Shown: piece after piece, positions 17,307 through 27,400 of the stretch
Layout: the number at the start of each line of letters is the position of its first letter
Position numbering within the stretch: the first letter of the stretch is position 1
Assembly (NCBI RefSeq): GCF_001542815.1
Contig: NZ_CP006992.1
Span: 1,160,001 to 1,224,000, forward strand
DNA: 64,000 nt
DNA from: Methylobacterium sp. AMS5
GTDB taxonomy: Bacteria; Pseudomonadota; Alphaproteobacteria; Rhizobiales; Beijerinckiaceae
Direction of reading: 5' to 3'
The notes under the pieces: model-generated
Database searches by the model: none
Told to the model about the DNA's origin: nothing
What the model saw: only the letters and a program-made list of their open reading frames with translations
Translations under genes and position numbers: made by a program

Positions 17307-17711
17307 CGCGTTCGTCCCGGATCCGATGAGGCAGAGTAGGAGAGGTCCGGGCGCCGGATCAATTGCGGTTCCGGCGACGGGCGCCGGGAAGCGGGAGAAT
17401 CACGGCCTGTATGTCATGCGGAATCCAGATTAGTGCCTCGATATACGGGTTTAGCTTCTCTCGGACCCCGCGCCGCGATGAGGCGGAAGGACCGGCGAAG
17501 GCCGACCTGCTCCGCGACTTCGCAGCGATGTGGATAAATCCCGGCGCAGGGCGGGTTAGTCGGTCGAAGGAAAGTCCCGACCGTGAGACTGGAGACGCGA
17601 AATCTGTCTCACGTCTCACAGGGGCGGTTTGAAGGTCCTCGCTCAATCGGAAGGCCCGCCTGCGCCGGGGCGGCGAGGCAGGCTCCGCGGGGCGGGGATC
17701 GATGCGCCCGG
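17307..17711. other. Intergenic region between RHH gene and gldA
   Basis: No supported gene. It contains the GTGAGAC dyad at 17583-17619. Confidence 0.5.
17583..17619. promoter_or_regulatory. 14-bp dyad downstream of gldA
   Basis: GTGAGACTGGAGAC (17583-17596) faces GTCTCACGTCTCAC (17606-17619), an inverted repeat with two mismatches and a 9-nt loop. Each arm itself contains two GAGAC units. It could be an operator for a dimeric or tetrameric regulator, or a terminator shared with gldA. There is no T-run, which favours an operator. Confidence 0.45.
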
Positions 17712-18812
17712 TCAGGCCGCCGAGACGCCCGCCGCCAGGAGATCCGTGGCCAGTATGGCGTCGGCGATAGCGTCGTCGGTGAAGTGCGGCGATAGGTTCT
17801 GCAGGGTGTCGTTCGGGCTGTTGGCGAGTTCGCCCACCTTAACGAGATCGCGGCGCGAGACGCCCTCGATATGCAGTTCCCGCAGCGACACCGGCATCCG
17901 GATCGCGCGGAAGAGGCGCACGAAGCGCTCGAACTCCGCGATCGGCTGCTGGTCGAGCACGAGCTGGACGAGAATGCCGTAGGCGACCTTCTCGCCGTGG
18001 GTGAGGTGATGGATGTCGCCCTCGAGCGCCGTGAAGCCGTTGTGGATCGCGTGGGCGGCCGCCAGCCCGCCGTTCTCGAAGCCGAGGCCGGACAGGAGCG
18101 TGGCCGCCTCCACCACGGCCTCTACCGCCGGAGTTACGAGGCCCTTCTCGACAGCCCGGTAGGCGCTCAAGCCGTGGGCGAAGAGCGTGTCCTCGCAGAC
18201 CTGCGCGATGGCGCCGCCGGCGATGGTCTGTGCGCCCCCCGCCATCGTGCGCGCGCGGCTGCGCCACGTGGCCTTGGCCTCGACGTTCGTGGCCAGTCCG
18301 TCGGCGATGCCCGACGCGAACAGCCGCACCGGCGCCCTGGCGCAGACGGCCGTGTCCACGAGGACGAGATCCGGGTTCTTGGAATAGAACCGGTAGGTCT
18401 CGAACACGCCGTCCGGCGAATAGATCACCGACAGCGCGCTGCAGGGTGCGTCCGTCGAGGCGATGGTGGGGACGATGGCCACGGGCAGGCCGAGGTCGTC
18501 GGCGGTGGCCTTGGCGGTATCCATCGCCTTGCCGCCGCCCATGCCGACGATCACCTCGGCGCCCGCCTCGCGCGCCAGGCCCGCCATGCGGCGGATCTCG
18601 GCGTTCGAAGCCTCGCCCCCGAACGCCTCGCGGCGGAAGGTGAGCTTGTCCTGCATCGCCGCCTCGGCGTCGCGCCCGACGATGCCCCAGGCGGTGTCGT
18701 CGGCCAGGATGAAGGCGTTCCGGCCGAGGGCCGACAGATGCTCGCCGAGATGGGCGATCATGCCGGCGCCCTGGACGTAGCGCGAGGGCGACGCGAAGAC
18801 CCATTTTGCCAT
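17712..18812 (-). CDS. gldA: GldA-type glycerol dehydrogenase (metal-dependent, NAD)
   Basis: 366 aa, the length of Escherichia coli GldA and similar throughout (GIGGGK region as VGMGGGKAMDTAKA, PTIASTDAPCSALSVIYS, LAAAHAIHNG, HHLTHGEKVAYG). Zn ligands D171 (GIADGLAT), H254 (AAAHAIH) and H272 (HHLTHGEK) are present. GldA enzymes reversibly oxidise glycerol to dihydroxyacetone and also act on 1,2-propanediol, hydroxyacetone and methylglyoxal. The protein is cytoplasmic. It is read away from the glyoxalase and GMC genes, with 620 bp of shared upstream DNA that may hold divergent promoters. The first protein of the neighbouring plus-strand run detoxifies methylglyoxal, which fits triose chemistry. 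Confidence 0.92.
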   Translation of the reverse strand: MAKWVFASPSRYVQGAGMIAHLGEHLSALGRNAFILADDTAWGIVGRDAEAAMQDKLTFRREAFGGEASNAEIRRMAGLAREAGAEVIVGMGGGKAMDTAKATADDLGLPVAIVPTIASTDAPCSALSVIYSPDGVFETYRFYSKNPDLVLVDTAVCARAPVRLFASGIADGLATNVEAKATWRSRARTMAGGAQTIAGGAIAQVCEDTLFAHGLSAYRAVEKGLVTPAVEAVVEAATLLSGLGFENGGLAAAHAIHNGFTALEGDIHHLTHGEKVAYGILVQLVLDQQPIAEFERFVRLFRAIRMPVSLRELHIEGVSRRDLVKVGELANSPNDTLQNLSPHFTDDAIADAILATDLLAAGVSAA

Positions 18813-19432
18813 TGTTCTCTCCCTTGCTGGTCTTGCTGGTTCGTCGAGGTCCGGGGACGGTGGCGTTCCGTGGTGCCGGACGACGCTGGTCTTTCACCGC
18901 ACGCATGCGACGCGGCAGGCGAGGAGCCCGATGGCCCGGTGGCTCAGCAGACCGGCGAGGCTCTCGCCTGCCATCTACGATTTTGGGGATTCAGTCCAGA
19001 GAAATATTGCGGGTTACCGATGGTTTTCAGCAAAGTCCTCAATTTTAGACTGTGGTAACATCATACTACCCGAGCCGTTATTGATTCTATATTCTCCAGA
19101 CGGCTGCGCTTGCGCTGGACGAGACGCTCGCGCGCACCGTGCTCGCGCCGGACGACAGCGTTCTGGTCCAGCCGAGCCGCGCTTCGCCCCGGCAGCCCTG
19201 CCGCGACAGTCGCGAGCCCGTCCCGCTCCCGAATGCGTGGACACAATACGACATATGGGGGCGGTCTCGTTTTCCGGGGTCTCGGCTTACCTTGCAAAAT
19301 ACCGGGATTCAGCCCCGGAGCGCAGCAAGCCACGATGCAGTATCATGCTACTACCGCGTCGTTCTAGAGAAGTTCTAGTGTGTCATGGTGGTTGGCGGTG
19401 GCAGGTTCGGGTCGCCGCGGTGAGGAAAGCCC
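18813..19432. other. Divergent control region between gldA and the glyoxalase gene
   Basis: No confident gene. The stretch around 18980-19100 is AT-rich, as expected for promoters. GCGACAGTCGC at about 19202-19212 contains the TGTCGC half-site seen before aldA, so the same activator might act here, but I find no properly spaced -24/-12 box. A degraded frame at 19100-19240 (LALDETLARTVLAPDD) could be a gene remnant. Confidence 0.4.
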
Positions 19433-19837
19433 ATGAACGACGTTCCCAAGCTCATCCATTCGATGATCCGTGTCCGCGACGAGGCGGCATCCGTGGCTTT
19501 CTATAAAACGGCTTTCTCCCTCGACATTGCCGATCGGCTGGACTTCGAGAGCTTCACGCTGATCTACATGTCGAACGCTCAATCCGGCTTCGAGCTGGAA
19601 CTGACGGTCAACAAGGGCCAGGACGGGGCCTACGATCTCGGGAGCGGCTACGGGCATCTCGCCGTCTCGGTCGCCGATCTCGAGGCGGCGCACCGGCGCA
19701 TGGGCGAGGCCGGCCTCGGTCCGAAGGACATCAAGTCCCTGCGCCATCCGAGCGGCGGAACCGCACGGTTCTTCTTCATCGAGGATCCGGACGGCTACAA
19801 GATCGAGGTCCTCGAACGCGGATGGCGCTTCGCCTAG
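19433..19837 (+). CDS. gloA: Glyoxalase I-like VOC protein (lactoylglutathione lyase)
   Basis: 134 aa, the size of bacterial glyoxalase I. The predicted metal ligands H9 (LIHSMIRV), the Glu in FELEL, H75 (GYGHLAV) and the Glu in YKIEVLE are all present. The enzyme converts the methylglyoxal-glutathione adduct to lactoylglutathione in the cytoplasm. GAGGAAA lies 5 nt before the ATG. Its position beside gldA and aldA suggests protection against methylglyoxal formed from trioses or hydroxyacetone. A housekeeping copy elsewhere is likely. Confidence 0.88.
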   Translation: MNDVPKLIHSMIRVRDEAASVAFYKTAFSLDIADRLDFESFTLIYMSNAQSGFELELTVNKGQDGAYDLGSGYGHLAVSVADLEAAHRRMGEAGLGPKDIKSLRHPSGGTARFFFIEDPDGYKIEVLERGWRFA

Positions 19838-19885
19838 AGCATCATCCCGAAGGGTCGCTGCCGACTTTCGGGAAAAAGATGATGC
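19838..19885. repeat. REP-like palindrome
   Basis: GCATCATCCCGAA pairs with TTCGGG and GATGATGC further on, leaving an internal AAAAA bulge. I recall similar palindromes as dispersed intergenic repeats in Methylobacterium-type genomes. It may stabilise or terminate the gloA transcript. Confidence 0.55.
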
Positions 19886-19988
19886 AGAAACAGTAAGCGA
19901 GCGCCTCGTCCGCGCGCGTCCTCTTTCGAAGGACGGCGCCGGCCCGCCACGCGACTGCACGACACGGAACGAACGAGGGAGGAAGCGA

Positions 19989-20528
19989 ATGAGGATGCAG
20001 GACAAGGAGCCCGCGCGCCTATCCCGCCGCGTGTTCCTGGGGGCGGCCGGTTCCACGCTGCTGGCCGTGGCGATCATGCCGGATGGGCTCGTGACCGGGA
20101 GGGCCTGGGCGCAGATGCCGAAGGCGACGAAGCCCGAGACGTTGGCGTCCCTCGTCCAGATGTCACGCGACTGCTACCCTCACGCTCGCGTCGCCGACCG
20201 GTTCTATGCCGCCGCGGTCCGGATCCTCGACGAGGCGGCGCGCGCCGCCCCGGTGGAACTCGACCTCCTCGAGGACGGGATGGCCGCCCTCGACAGGGAG
20301 GCCGCTGCCCGCCATCGCGTGCCCTACGCCAAGATCGAGCGAGAGGCGGACCGGGACGCCCTGCTCAAGGCGATCGAGCCGACTCCCTTCTTCCAGAAGG
20401 TGCGCTCCAACCTCATCGTCGGCCTCTACAACCAGAAGGAGCTGTGGCCGATCTTCGGCTACGAGGGTGCCTCGTTCGACAAGGGCGGCTACCTGCATCG
20501 CGGCTTCGACGACATTAACTGGCTCTGA
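19989..20528 (+). CDS. Tat-exported small subunit of a GMC dehydrogenase (gluconate 2-dehydrogenase subunit 3 family)
   Basis: 179 aa with a clear twin-arginine signal (LSRRVFLGAAGSTLLAVA, cleavage near AWA-Q, residue 42). The mature part matches subunit 3 of gluconate, 2-ketogluconate or sorbitol dehydrogenases, including the end GYEGASFDKGGYLHRGFDDI. These subunits carry the flavoprotein subunit through the Tat pathway and form a complex with it on the periplasmic side. GGGAGGAAG precedes the ATG. The GMC flavoprotein follows 101 nt later. Substrate cannot be told from this subunit. Confidence 0.88.
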   Translation: MRMQDKEPARLSRRVFLGAAGSTLLAVAIMPDGLVTGRAWAQMPKATKPETLASLVQMSRDCYPHARVADRFYAAAVRILDEAARAAPVELDLLEDGMAALDREAAARHRVPYAKIEREADRDALLKAIEPTPFFQKVRSNLIVGLYNQKELWPIFGYEGASFDKGGYLHRGFDDINWL

Positions 20529-20629
20529 CCCGAACCCGGCGCCCCCGCGCCGACGCGCACGTGTTCGCCGCCCGGACCGACGATCCCGCATGAAGACGGG
20601 GTCGGGCCGGCGCGGAGCAGGAGGAAACC

Positions 20630-22198
20630 ATGTCAGCCCCTTACGATCTCAACGACGGCTCGGTGTTCGTCATCGTCGGCTCGGGTGCCGGCGGCGGAAC
20701 CCTCGGCACGCAGCTCGCCCTCAAGGGCATCGACACCGTTATCCTGGAAGCCGGCGACCGGCACGAGACCTTCGATTTTCTCAACGACGAGTGGGATTCG
20801 TTCTCCCAGCTCGCCTGGAAGGACAAGCGCTTTGCCACGGGTTCCTGGCAGGTCGCCGAGGATTTCCCGAATCTGCCGGCCTGGATCGTGAAGGCGGTCG
20901 GTGGCTCGACGGTGCACTGGGCGGGCGCCTCTCTGCGCTTCCAGGCCCATGAGTTCAAGACGCGCACGCATTACGGCGACGTGGCGGGCGCCACCCTGCT
21001 CGATTGGCCGATCGATCTGTCCGAGATGGAGCCCTGGTACGCCATGGCCGAGGACAGGATGGGCGTGACGCGCACCAACGGCATCCCCGGCCTGCCGGGC
21101 AACAACAACTTCAAGGTCATGGAGGCCGGTGCGCGCAAGATCGGCTACAAGGAGGTCAGCACCGGCCGGATGGCGATCAATTCCGAGCCGCGCGACGAGC
21201 GCGCCTCCTGCATGCAGATCGGGTTCTGCTTCCAGGGCTGCAAGTCCGGCGCGAAATGGTCAACCCTCATCGCCGAGATCCCGAAGGGCGAGGCGACCGG
21301 CCGGCTCGAAGTTCGGTCGGGCTGCCAGGTTCTGAGGATCGAGCACGACGCCGCCGGCAAGGTCTCGGGCGTCGTCTACGCCGACAAGCAGGGCGTCGAA
21401 CACCGCCAGAAGGCGCGCGCGGTCGCAGTGGCCGGCAACTCCCTCGAGAGCCCGCGCCTGCTGCTGAACTCGCACTCGGCCCGGTTCCCGGACGGGCTGG
21501 CCAATTCCTCCGGCCAGGTCGGGCGCAACTACATGCGCCACACCACAGGCTCGGTCTACGGCATCTTCGACAAGCCGGTGAACATGCATCGCGGCACCAC
21601 CATGGCCGGGATCGTGCGCGACGAGGCCCGGCACGACCCGAGCCGGGGCTTTGTCGGCGGCTACGAGTTCGAGACGATCTCCCTCGGCCTGCCCTTCATG
21701 GCGGCCTTCCTCGACCCGTCGAAATGGGGCCGCGACTTCGCGAGTGCCCTCGACAACTACCGCAACACGGCCGGCCTCTGGATCGTCGGCGAAGACATGC
21801 CCCGGGCGGAGAACCGGATCACCCTCGCCGAGGACAAGGACGCCTTCGGCATGCCGGTCGCCTCGGTCCGTTACGACGATCACCCGAACGACAAGGCCAT
21901 GCGCAACCACGCCTACCGGCAGGGCAGCGCAATCTACGACGCGGTGGGCGCGGTCCGGACCATCCAAACCCCGCCCTATCCTTCGACTCATAATCTCGGC
22001 ACCAACCGGATGAGCGAGAAGGCGCGCGACGGCGTCGTCAACCGCTTCGGCCAAGCCCACGATGTGGCGAACCTGTTCGTCTCGGACGGCTCGCAATTCA
22101 CGACCGGCGCGGCGGAGAACCCCACGCTGACCATCGTCGCCCTCGCCCTGCGCCAGGCCGACCACATCGCCGGACGGATGAGCCGCGGCGAGATCTGA
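20630..22198 (+). CDS. GMC-family FAD dehydrogenase, large subunit
   Basis: 522 aa. The FAD fold begins at VIVGSGAGGGTLG (near residue 14) with the acidic end LEAGDR, and VGGSTVHWAG is the GMC signature. The active-site pair should be His in STHNLGTNRM and Asn in ENPTLT. Enzymes of this subgroup oxidise sugar acids and polyols in the periplasm and ride out with the preceding Tat subunit. The usual third subunit, a tri-heme cytochrome c, is not encoded next: an aquaglyceroporin follows instead. The acceptor is therefore unknown here. The Rieske protein of the same island or a distant cytochrome are options (inference). Confidence 0.92.
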   Translation: MSAPYDLNDGSVFVIVGSGAGGGTLGTQLALKGIDTVILEAGDRHETFDFLNDEWDSFSQLAWKDKRFATGSWQVAEDFPNLPAWIVKAVGGSTVHWAGASLRFQAHEFKTRTHYGDVAGATLLDWPIDLSEMEPWYAMAEDRMGVTRTNGIPGLPGNNNFKVMEAGARKIGYKEVSTGRMAINSEPRDERASCMQIGFCFQGCKSGAKWSTLIAEIPKGEATGRLEVRSGCQVLRIEHDAAGKVSGVVYADKQGVEHRQKARAVAVAGNSLESPRLLLNSHSARFPDGLANSSGQVGRNYMRHTTGSVYGIFDKPVNMHRGTTMAGIVRDEARHDPSRGFVGGYEFETISLGLPFMAAFLDPSKWGRDFASALDNYRNTAGLWIVGEDMPRAENRITLAEDKDAFGMPVASVRYDDHPNDKAMRNHAYRQGSAIYDAVGAVRTIQTPPYPSTHNLGTNRMSEKARDGVVNRFGQAHDVANLFVSDGSQFTTGAAENPTLTIVALALRQADHIAGRMSRGEI

Positions 22199-22358
22199 CC
22201 GGCCCGCCGGACCCGCCATCACCGCTCATCGACACGGACGCCGGGGGACAAGCCTCCCGGCGAACGCGCCGGCCTGCGCCTCTCCTACGCCCGGGGGGAA
22301 GCGGGAACGGACGCGGCTGGGACGACACGAAACAACGATCGAATGGGGGGAGGACAGC

Positions 22359-23090
22359 ATGACGTCGCCATTTCTGGGTGAACTTCTCGGGACGATGGTC
22401 CTGATCATCATGGGCAACGGCGTCGTGGCCGGCACGCTGCTCCGGGGATCGAAGGCGGAGGGGAGCGGCTGGGTCGCGATCACCGCCGGGTGGGCCTTCG
22501 CGGTGCTCGGCGCGATCTTCGTGGCCACCGCCACGGGCAGCGGCGACGCCCACATCAACCCGGCGGTGACGCTGGCCGCCGCGATCAACTCGGGCGACTG
22601 GAGCAAGCTCCCGGTCTACGTCCCGGCCCAGATGATCGGTGCGTTCCTCGGTGCCGCGGTGGTCTGGCTGCACTACCTGCCGCATTGGGGCGCGACCGAG
22701 GACCAGGGCCTGAAGCTCGCCTGCTTCTGCACCGCGCCGGCGATCCGGAAGCCCGGCGCCAACTGGCTCTCCGAAATCATCGGAACCTTCATGCTCGTCC
22801 TCATCGTCGGCGCCCTGCTGTCGAAGGCGGTGGGCAACGCGGGCAGCATTCCGACGGGCCTTGCGCCCTATCTCGTCGGCATGGTGATCTGGGGCATCGG
22901 CCTCTCCCTCGGCGGCACCACGGGCTACGGCATCAACCCCGCCCGCGATTTCGGCCCCCGCTGCGCCCACGCGCTCCTGCCGATCGCCGGAAAGGGCGGC
23001 TCGGACTGGGGATACGCCTTGATCCCCCTCGCCGCGCCCCTGGTGGGTGCCGCCGCGGCAGCCCTAGCGATCCGGATGATCGGGTTCTGA
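22359..23090 (+). CDS. glpF: Aquaglyceroporin (MIP family, GlpF type)
   Basis: 243 aa, six membrane helices plus two half-helices with NPA motifs at N67 (HINPAVT) and N193 (GINPARDFGPR). The Asp after the second NPAR marks glycerol facilitators rather than water channels. It conducts glycerol and other small polyols across the inner membrane. GGGGAGGA lies 6 nt before the ATG. It ends the GMC run and is followed by palindromic element B. Its presence is the best clue that the island handles a glycerol- or propanediol-sized substrate. Confidence 0.92.
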   Translation: MTSPFLGELLGTMVLIIMGNGVVAGTLLRGSKAEGSGWVAITAGWAFAVLGAIFVATATGSGDAHINPAVTLAAAINSGDWSKLPVYVPAQMIGAFLGAAVVWLHYLPHWGATEDQGLKLACFCTAPAIRKPGANWLSEIIGTFMLVLIVGALLSKAVGNAGSIPTGLAPYLVGMVIWGIGLSLGGTTGYGINPARDFGPRCAHALLPIAGKGGSDWGYALIPLAAPLVGAAAAALAIRMIGF

Positions 23091-23107
23091 CCCGGGCTGC
23101 GTAAGAG

Positions 23108-23183
23108 TGCCTCGCAAAACTCCCGGTCTCTGACCGTTCTCGCTCTGGCGATGACAGCGCGGCGGGAGTTTTGTGAGAGACAC
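23108..23183. repeat. Palindromic element B (second copy)
   Basis: Same stem (TGCCTCGCAAAACTCCCG with CGGGAGTTTTGTGAGAGAC) and nearly the same loop as the element at 8731-8806, same orientation, again just after a gene. See the finding on this pair. Confidence 0.7.
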
Positions 23184-23309
23184 CAAGGACGGAAGGCTCG
23201 GGGGCGTCTCATCCGCTTCCCGAGGGCATCACGAACGCGAACGCGGCGCCCTCCGTTCGCGGCGCGAGGGACGCGCCAAGCGCGCAAGCGGGGAGCGGCC
23301 GATCTCGGC

Positions 23310-23640
23310 ATGGGAATTTCGAGGGTCGGTCCCAACGACGGGCTTCTGGCGTTCGCGCTTAATGACATCGAACTCGACATGCTCCGCGTGAAGGAACACG
23401 CCGGTGATGCGAAGTGGGTCGAGCAGGTGAAGCACGCCACCGAGCGCGCCAAGGACATGCAGGCGATGATGGCCTCGCCGGAGTTCCGGGTGTTCCGGAC
23501 GACGATGCTTCCCGCAGAGACGCTCGCGACCGTTCAGGGACTTCCCTCGGCTGACCGCGCCCTGGCCCAGGTGCGACAGGCCGGCAGTCCCTTCCTCCGA
23601 ATGACCATCAGCCGAGCAGGGACTGATAAGTGTAGCGGCC
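23310..23640 (+). CDS. Hypothetical protein, possibly frameshifted
   Basis: From ATG 23310 the product begins MGISRVGPNDGLLAFALNDI and continues ELDMLRVKEHAGDAKWVEQV, an Asp/Glu/Lys-balanced helical sequence unlike the surrounding shadow frames. After about residue 110 the composition turns to noise while the frame runs to 23936, so a frameshift or fusion with non-coding DNA is likely. No family recognised. Confidence 0.4.
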
Positions 23641-23992
23641 TGCAATGCTGCTTGCCGGGACGCGCAATAGAAGGGCGTTTTGGAAGCACGATGCCTGAGG
23701 CGGCCGGGTGCGACGGGCGCGGGTTGCGTGAGACGGGAACCACGCTCGTGATCCGGCAGCGCGGGGCGAGCGCCGGCAACCATCCGTCAGGGAAAGGCGA
23801 TGCGCGCAGCCACATCGAGCGACAGCGGCGTGTCGGCGGTGATCTCCGACCGGTCCGGGGTGCGAATGCCTCGCCTCATCCGCGCCCCTCGTCCCGAAAT
23901 GCAGACGGAGATTTCGGCGAACACCTGATCGGATGACAAGATGCCGTTGGTCGCCTACGCAGAAGCGTAGTCATTGGCCTCGATGCCCTGCC

Positions 23993-24414
23993 ATGCCGAT
24001 CCGGCGCGAGCACCGCTTCTTCTACCCGATCGACTGGCCGCAGCTCTCGGTGGTGATCCGCTTCGGCCGCGCCAAGGGCCGGTGCGAGGGATGCGGGCGG
24101 CCGCACGGGGAACGGTGGTCCATCGCGGCGACGGGCGCTGGTGGGATGATGAGGCGGTCTCTTGGCGCGATGGAGCGGGGAAGATCATCGGCCTCGTGGT
24201 CGGCGCTGACGATGTGCTCGGGACGGCTCGGACGACCCGGGTGGTGCTCGCCACGGCGCATCGGAACCACGATACGGCCGACAACGCCCCGACCAACCTC
24301 GCGGCGTTCTGCCAGCGCTGCGGCATGGTCCACGACCGGCCCGAGCATCAGCGGTGGCTGACGCTGTTTCGGCGGCGGGCGCTGGGCGACCTGTTTCATG
24401 GGCCCTACGGGTAG
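23993..24414 (+). pseudogene. HNH-like zinc-binding protein with frameshift
   Basis: The start MPIRREHRFFYPIDWPQLSV and the first zinc pair CEGCGRPHG are in one frame. The rest (VVHRGDGRWWDDEAVSWRDG, TTRVVLATAHRNHDTADNAP, NLAAFCQRCGMVHDRPEHQR) is in the next frame, joined near 24110. Together they form a small HNH-endonuclease-like protein that I associate with Methylobacterium-type genomes. The shift makes it a pseudogene unless it is a sequence error. Confidence 0.7.
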
Positions 24415-24498
24415 CGGGGCACGCCAGCTGAACACGAAACGGTGAACGCGGCGGCTGGTCGGTGGAATCGCAGGCTTGGCGACGGCCGGCCTCGATCT

Positions 24499-27400
24499 TC
24501 AGAACTCACCCGCCATACCGGCGCGCAAACCTTGCTGATTGGCTTGGCTGTAACTGTATCCGGCCGTCACCGCGATCGGGATTACGGTGTCGAGCCGATG
24601 CGCGACACCGATGCCACCGGCCCACTCTCCTCGGAACGTTGCGCCATTGACCGTCCAGCTGGTGCGGCCGGGCTGTGAAGGCATTGAGGCTGACGTCATG
24701 GCCATGGCTGCCGCGACGCCCTGGCGTGCCTCGCGCCGTGTCGCCGTGGCGTATTGGCCGAGGCCGCTGATCTGCGCTCCCAGATTTTCGACTTGGGTCG
24801 CCAGTCCGGCGATCTGACCCGGCCCGTAGCCGGAGGTGGCCAAGTTGCCGGAGGCATCCGCCGTCACGAATGTGGTGGGGCCGGTCTGCGCCGCCCGGCT
24901 TTGGGCTGAGCCGACGCCTGCCAAGGTGTAGCTGCTGCGTTGGGAGCCGATGGCGATCTGGTTGGCGCGCATCGTCGTCACGCCGGCGCCGATGGCGACG
25001 GCGTTGTCCTGCTTCGCCGCGGCACCCCGTCCCAGAGCCACCGCGTCGATGCCCTCGGCGCTGGCGCTGACACCGAGGACGGTGGCACCCGCGCCGCCAG
25101 CGTAGGCCGAGCGGCCGATCGCCGTACTATTTTCGCCGGTGGCGGCGGCAAAGGCGCCGAAGGCCGAGGCCTCGTTCCCACTCGCGAGCGTGCTGAAGCC
25201 GACGGCGGTGGTCGGGTCGGCGATGGCCCGTGCGCCGTAACCGATGGCGGTCGATCCGTCCCAGGTCGCCTGGGAGCCCGTGCCGATCGCCGTCGTCGCG
25301 GCAGCCATCGCTTGGCTCCCTTGCCCATAGGCTGTGCTATCGACGCCGCTCGCGATGCTGCTGGCGCCGACCGCTGTCGTCCGGTCCCCTATGGCCGTGC
25401 TGTCGTAGCCGATGCTGGTCGTACCACCCCCCTGCGAAGTCGTCATGGACCCCACGGCGACGCTGGCACGTCCTGTGGCCGTAGCGCCGTAGCCGCTGGC
25501 ATAGGCGTCGGACCCCGAAGCGACCGGCTTGGCAGCACTGCTGGTGTTGTTGGCCCGCACCGGGAAGTCTTGCATCTTCGCGTCGATGGCCTGAGCGGTG
25601 GTGTTGAGCTGGCCGAGATTGACGGCATCGCCGGCCGTCTTGCCGGCGGCGACGCCACTGACTTGGCGCGGTCCCTCCAGGCCGGACAGATTGACGACCG
25701 TGCCCCCGGCCTGTGCCGCGACCGTGACGGTGCCGGCCGTGCCCGTGGGCTGCAGGGCGATCGGTCCTCCGGTCGAACCGACCTGCAGGGCGGCGACCTG
25801 CTGCGTCACCGCGCGGATGTCTGTGGCATTGCGGGCCAGAGCCGTGTCGACGGCGCTCAGCGCGCTACCGACGTCAGCGTATGTACTGCCGCGGATGCTG
25901 TAGCTCGGCGCGGTCCAGCCTCCGACGGCATCGAAGCGCGCCCCCCCGCCTAGCAGGGCCGCCATCTGGCTGTTGGCTGCAAAGAGCTGCCCACCGTTGA
26001 CGGCCTCAGTCGAACCGCCGTTCAGGCCGCCTGCGGCGACGTTGACGATGCGCCGCTCGGCCCCGACACGCCCGACCGAGAGCGTATCGGCCTGATCCGC
26101 GATCGAACCATTGCCGATTGCGATGGCACGCGCCGCCATTGCCGTAGCGCCATGCCCAATGGCTAGCGCGTCGGCGCCCGTCACGGACGGCGCTGTCAGA
26201 CCGGCCGGGTTGCTCGTGGCCAGCGGCAGATCGGTGATGCGCGCGCCGACACTGGTCATCGCTGCGTTCAACTGTGCCAGGTTGACCGCATCGCTGCCGC
26301 TGGTGCCGGAAGCCAGGCCGGTCAGCTTGCGGCTGCCCTGTGTGCCGGTCAGATCGACGACGGTGCCACCTGTGCTTCCTGCCACGGTGATAGGGCCGCT
26401 GGCAGGGTTCTGCTGAACGAGGCCGATGCTGCCATCGTCCAAGCTGCCGCGCAGGGACGTTAGCGACGTCGAGAGCGAGTCAACCTGCCGATTCGTGCTG
26501 TCGAGCTGCCCGCCATTGACCGCATCGGTCGAACCGGCGGCCACCCTGCCGCCGGCCACGTTCACGACGCGCCGCTCAGCCCCCACGCTGCCGACCGAGA
26601 CCGTGTCGGCCTGGGTCGCAACCGATCCGGTGCCGATGGCAACCGAGCGGGTCGCGCGCGCCGATGCGCCGTACCCGAGGGCGGTCGCGCCGCCTCCGGC
26701 GGCGGAGGCAGCGGGCAAGCCGTCCGGGTTGCTGACGGCCACGGCAGGAGCACCGCCGACGCTGAGGTTGGTCAGAGCCGCGCTGAGCTGTCCCACATTG
26801 ACGGCATCGTTGGCGTTGAGGCCGGTGGCGACCCCCGTCACGCGGCGATCACCCGCGCTGCCAGTCAGGCTCACGACCGTGCCGTTCGTGGTGGCGCCCA
26901 CGCTCAGGGTACGGCTTGCCGGATCCTGCTGCACGAGGCCGATCGTACCGCTCGCCAGCCCGGTCTGGAGGCTCGTCAGGCTGGCTCCGGCGGCCGTGAT
27001 TGCCGTCGTGTTCATGCCAACCTGCCCCTGAAGACCGGCGACGGCCGTGCGGGTGCCCTGGCTCACGGTCTGCAGAGCGGCAATGTCAGCGGCGTTGAGG
27101 CCGGCGCGAAGGTCCAGCGCGCCGATAGCGCCCGCCACCGTGCCGAAACCCGCCCCTCCGACCGTGAAGGCCGGGCCCGTGAACGTTCCGGTACCCGCGT
27201 CGAAGGCGGCACCTCCCCCCAAGCTGTTGCCGAGGCTGGTGAGGCCGCCCTGCACACCCGCGATGCGACCGTTCGCGGTGCCAAGAGCCTCGTTCGTGGC
27301 GTGCAACTGCCGCCCCGTCACCGCATCCGTCGATGCGGTCGAGAGTGTCGCGTCGCCCACGTTGACGATGCGGCGCGTCGCACCGGCCGCTCCGACGGAG

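Noticed and set aside
17359..17646. Opposing frames of about 90 codons near the GAGAC dyad
   Set aside because: Neither has coding composition. The dyad is better read as a control site.
19280..19310. GGC-TTACC-TTGCA considered as a second sigma-54 promoter before the glyoxalase gene
   Set aside because: The distance between the GG and GC doublets is 8 nt instead of the required 10.
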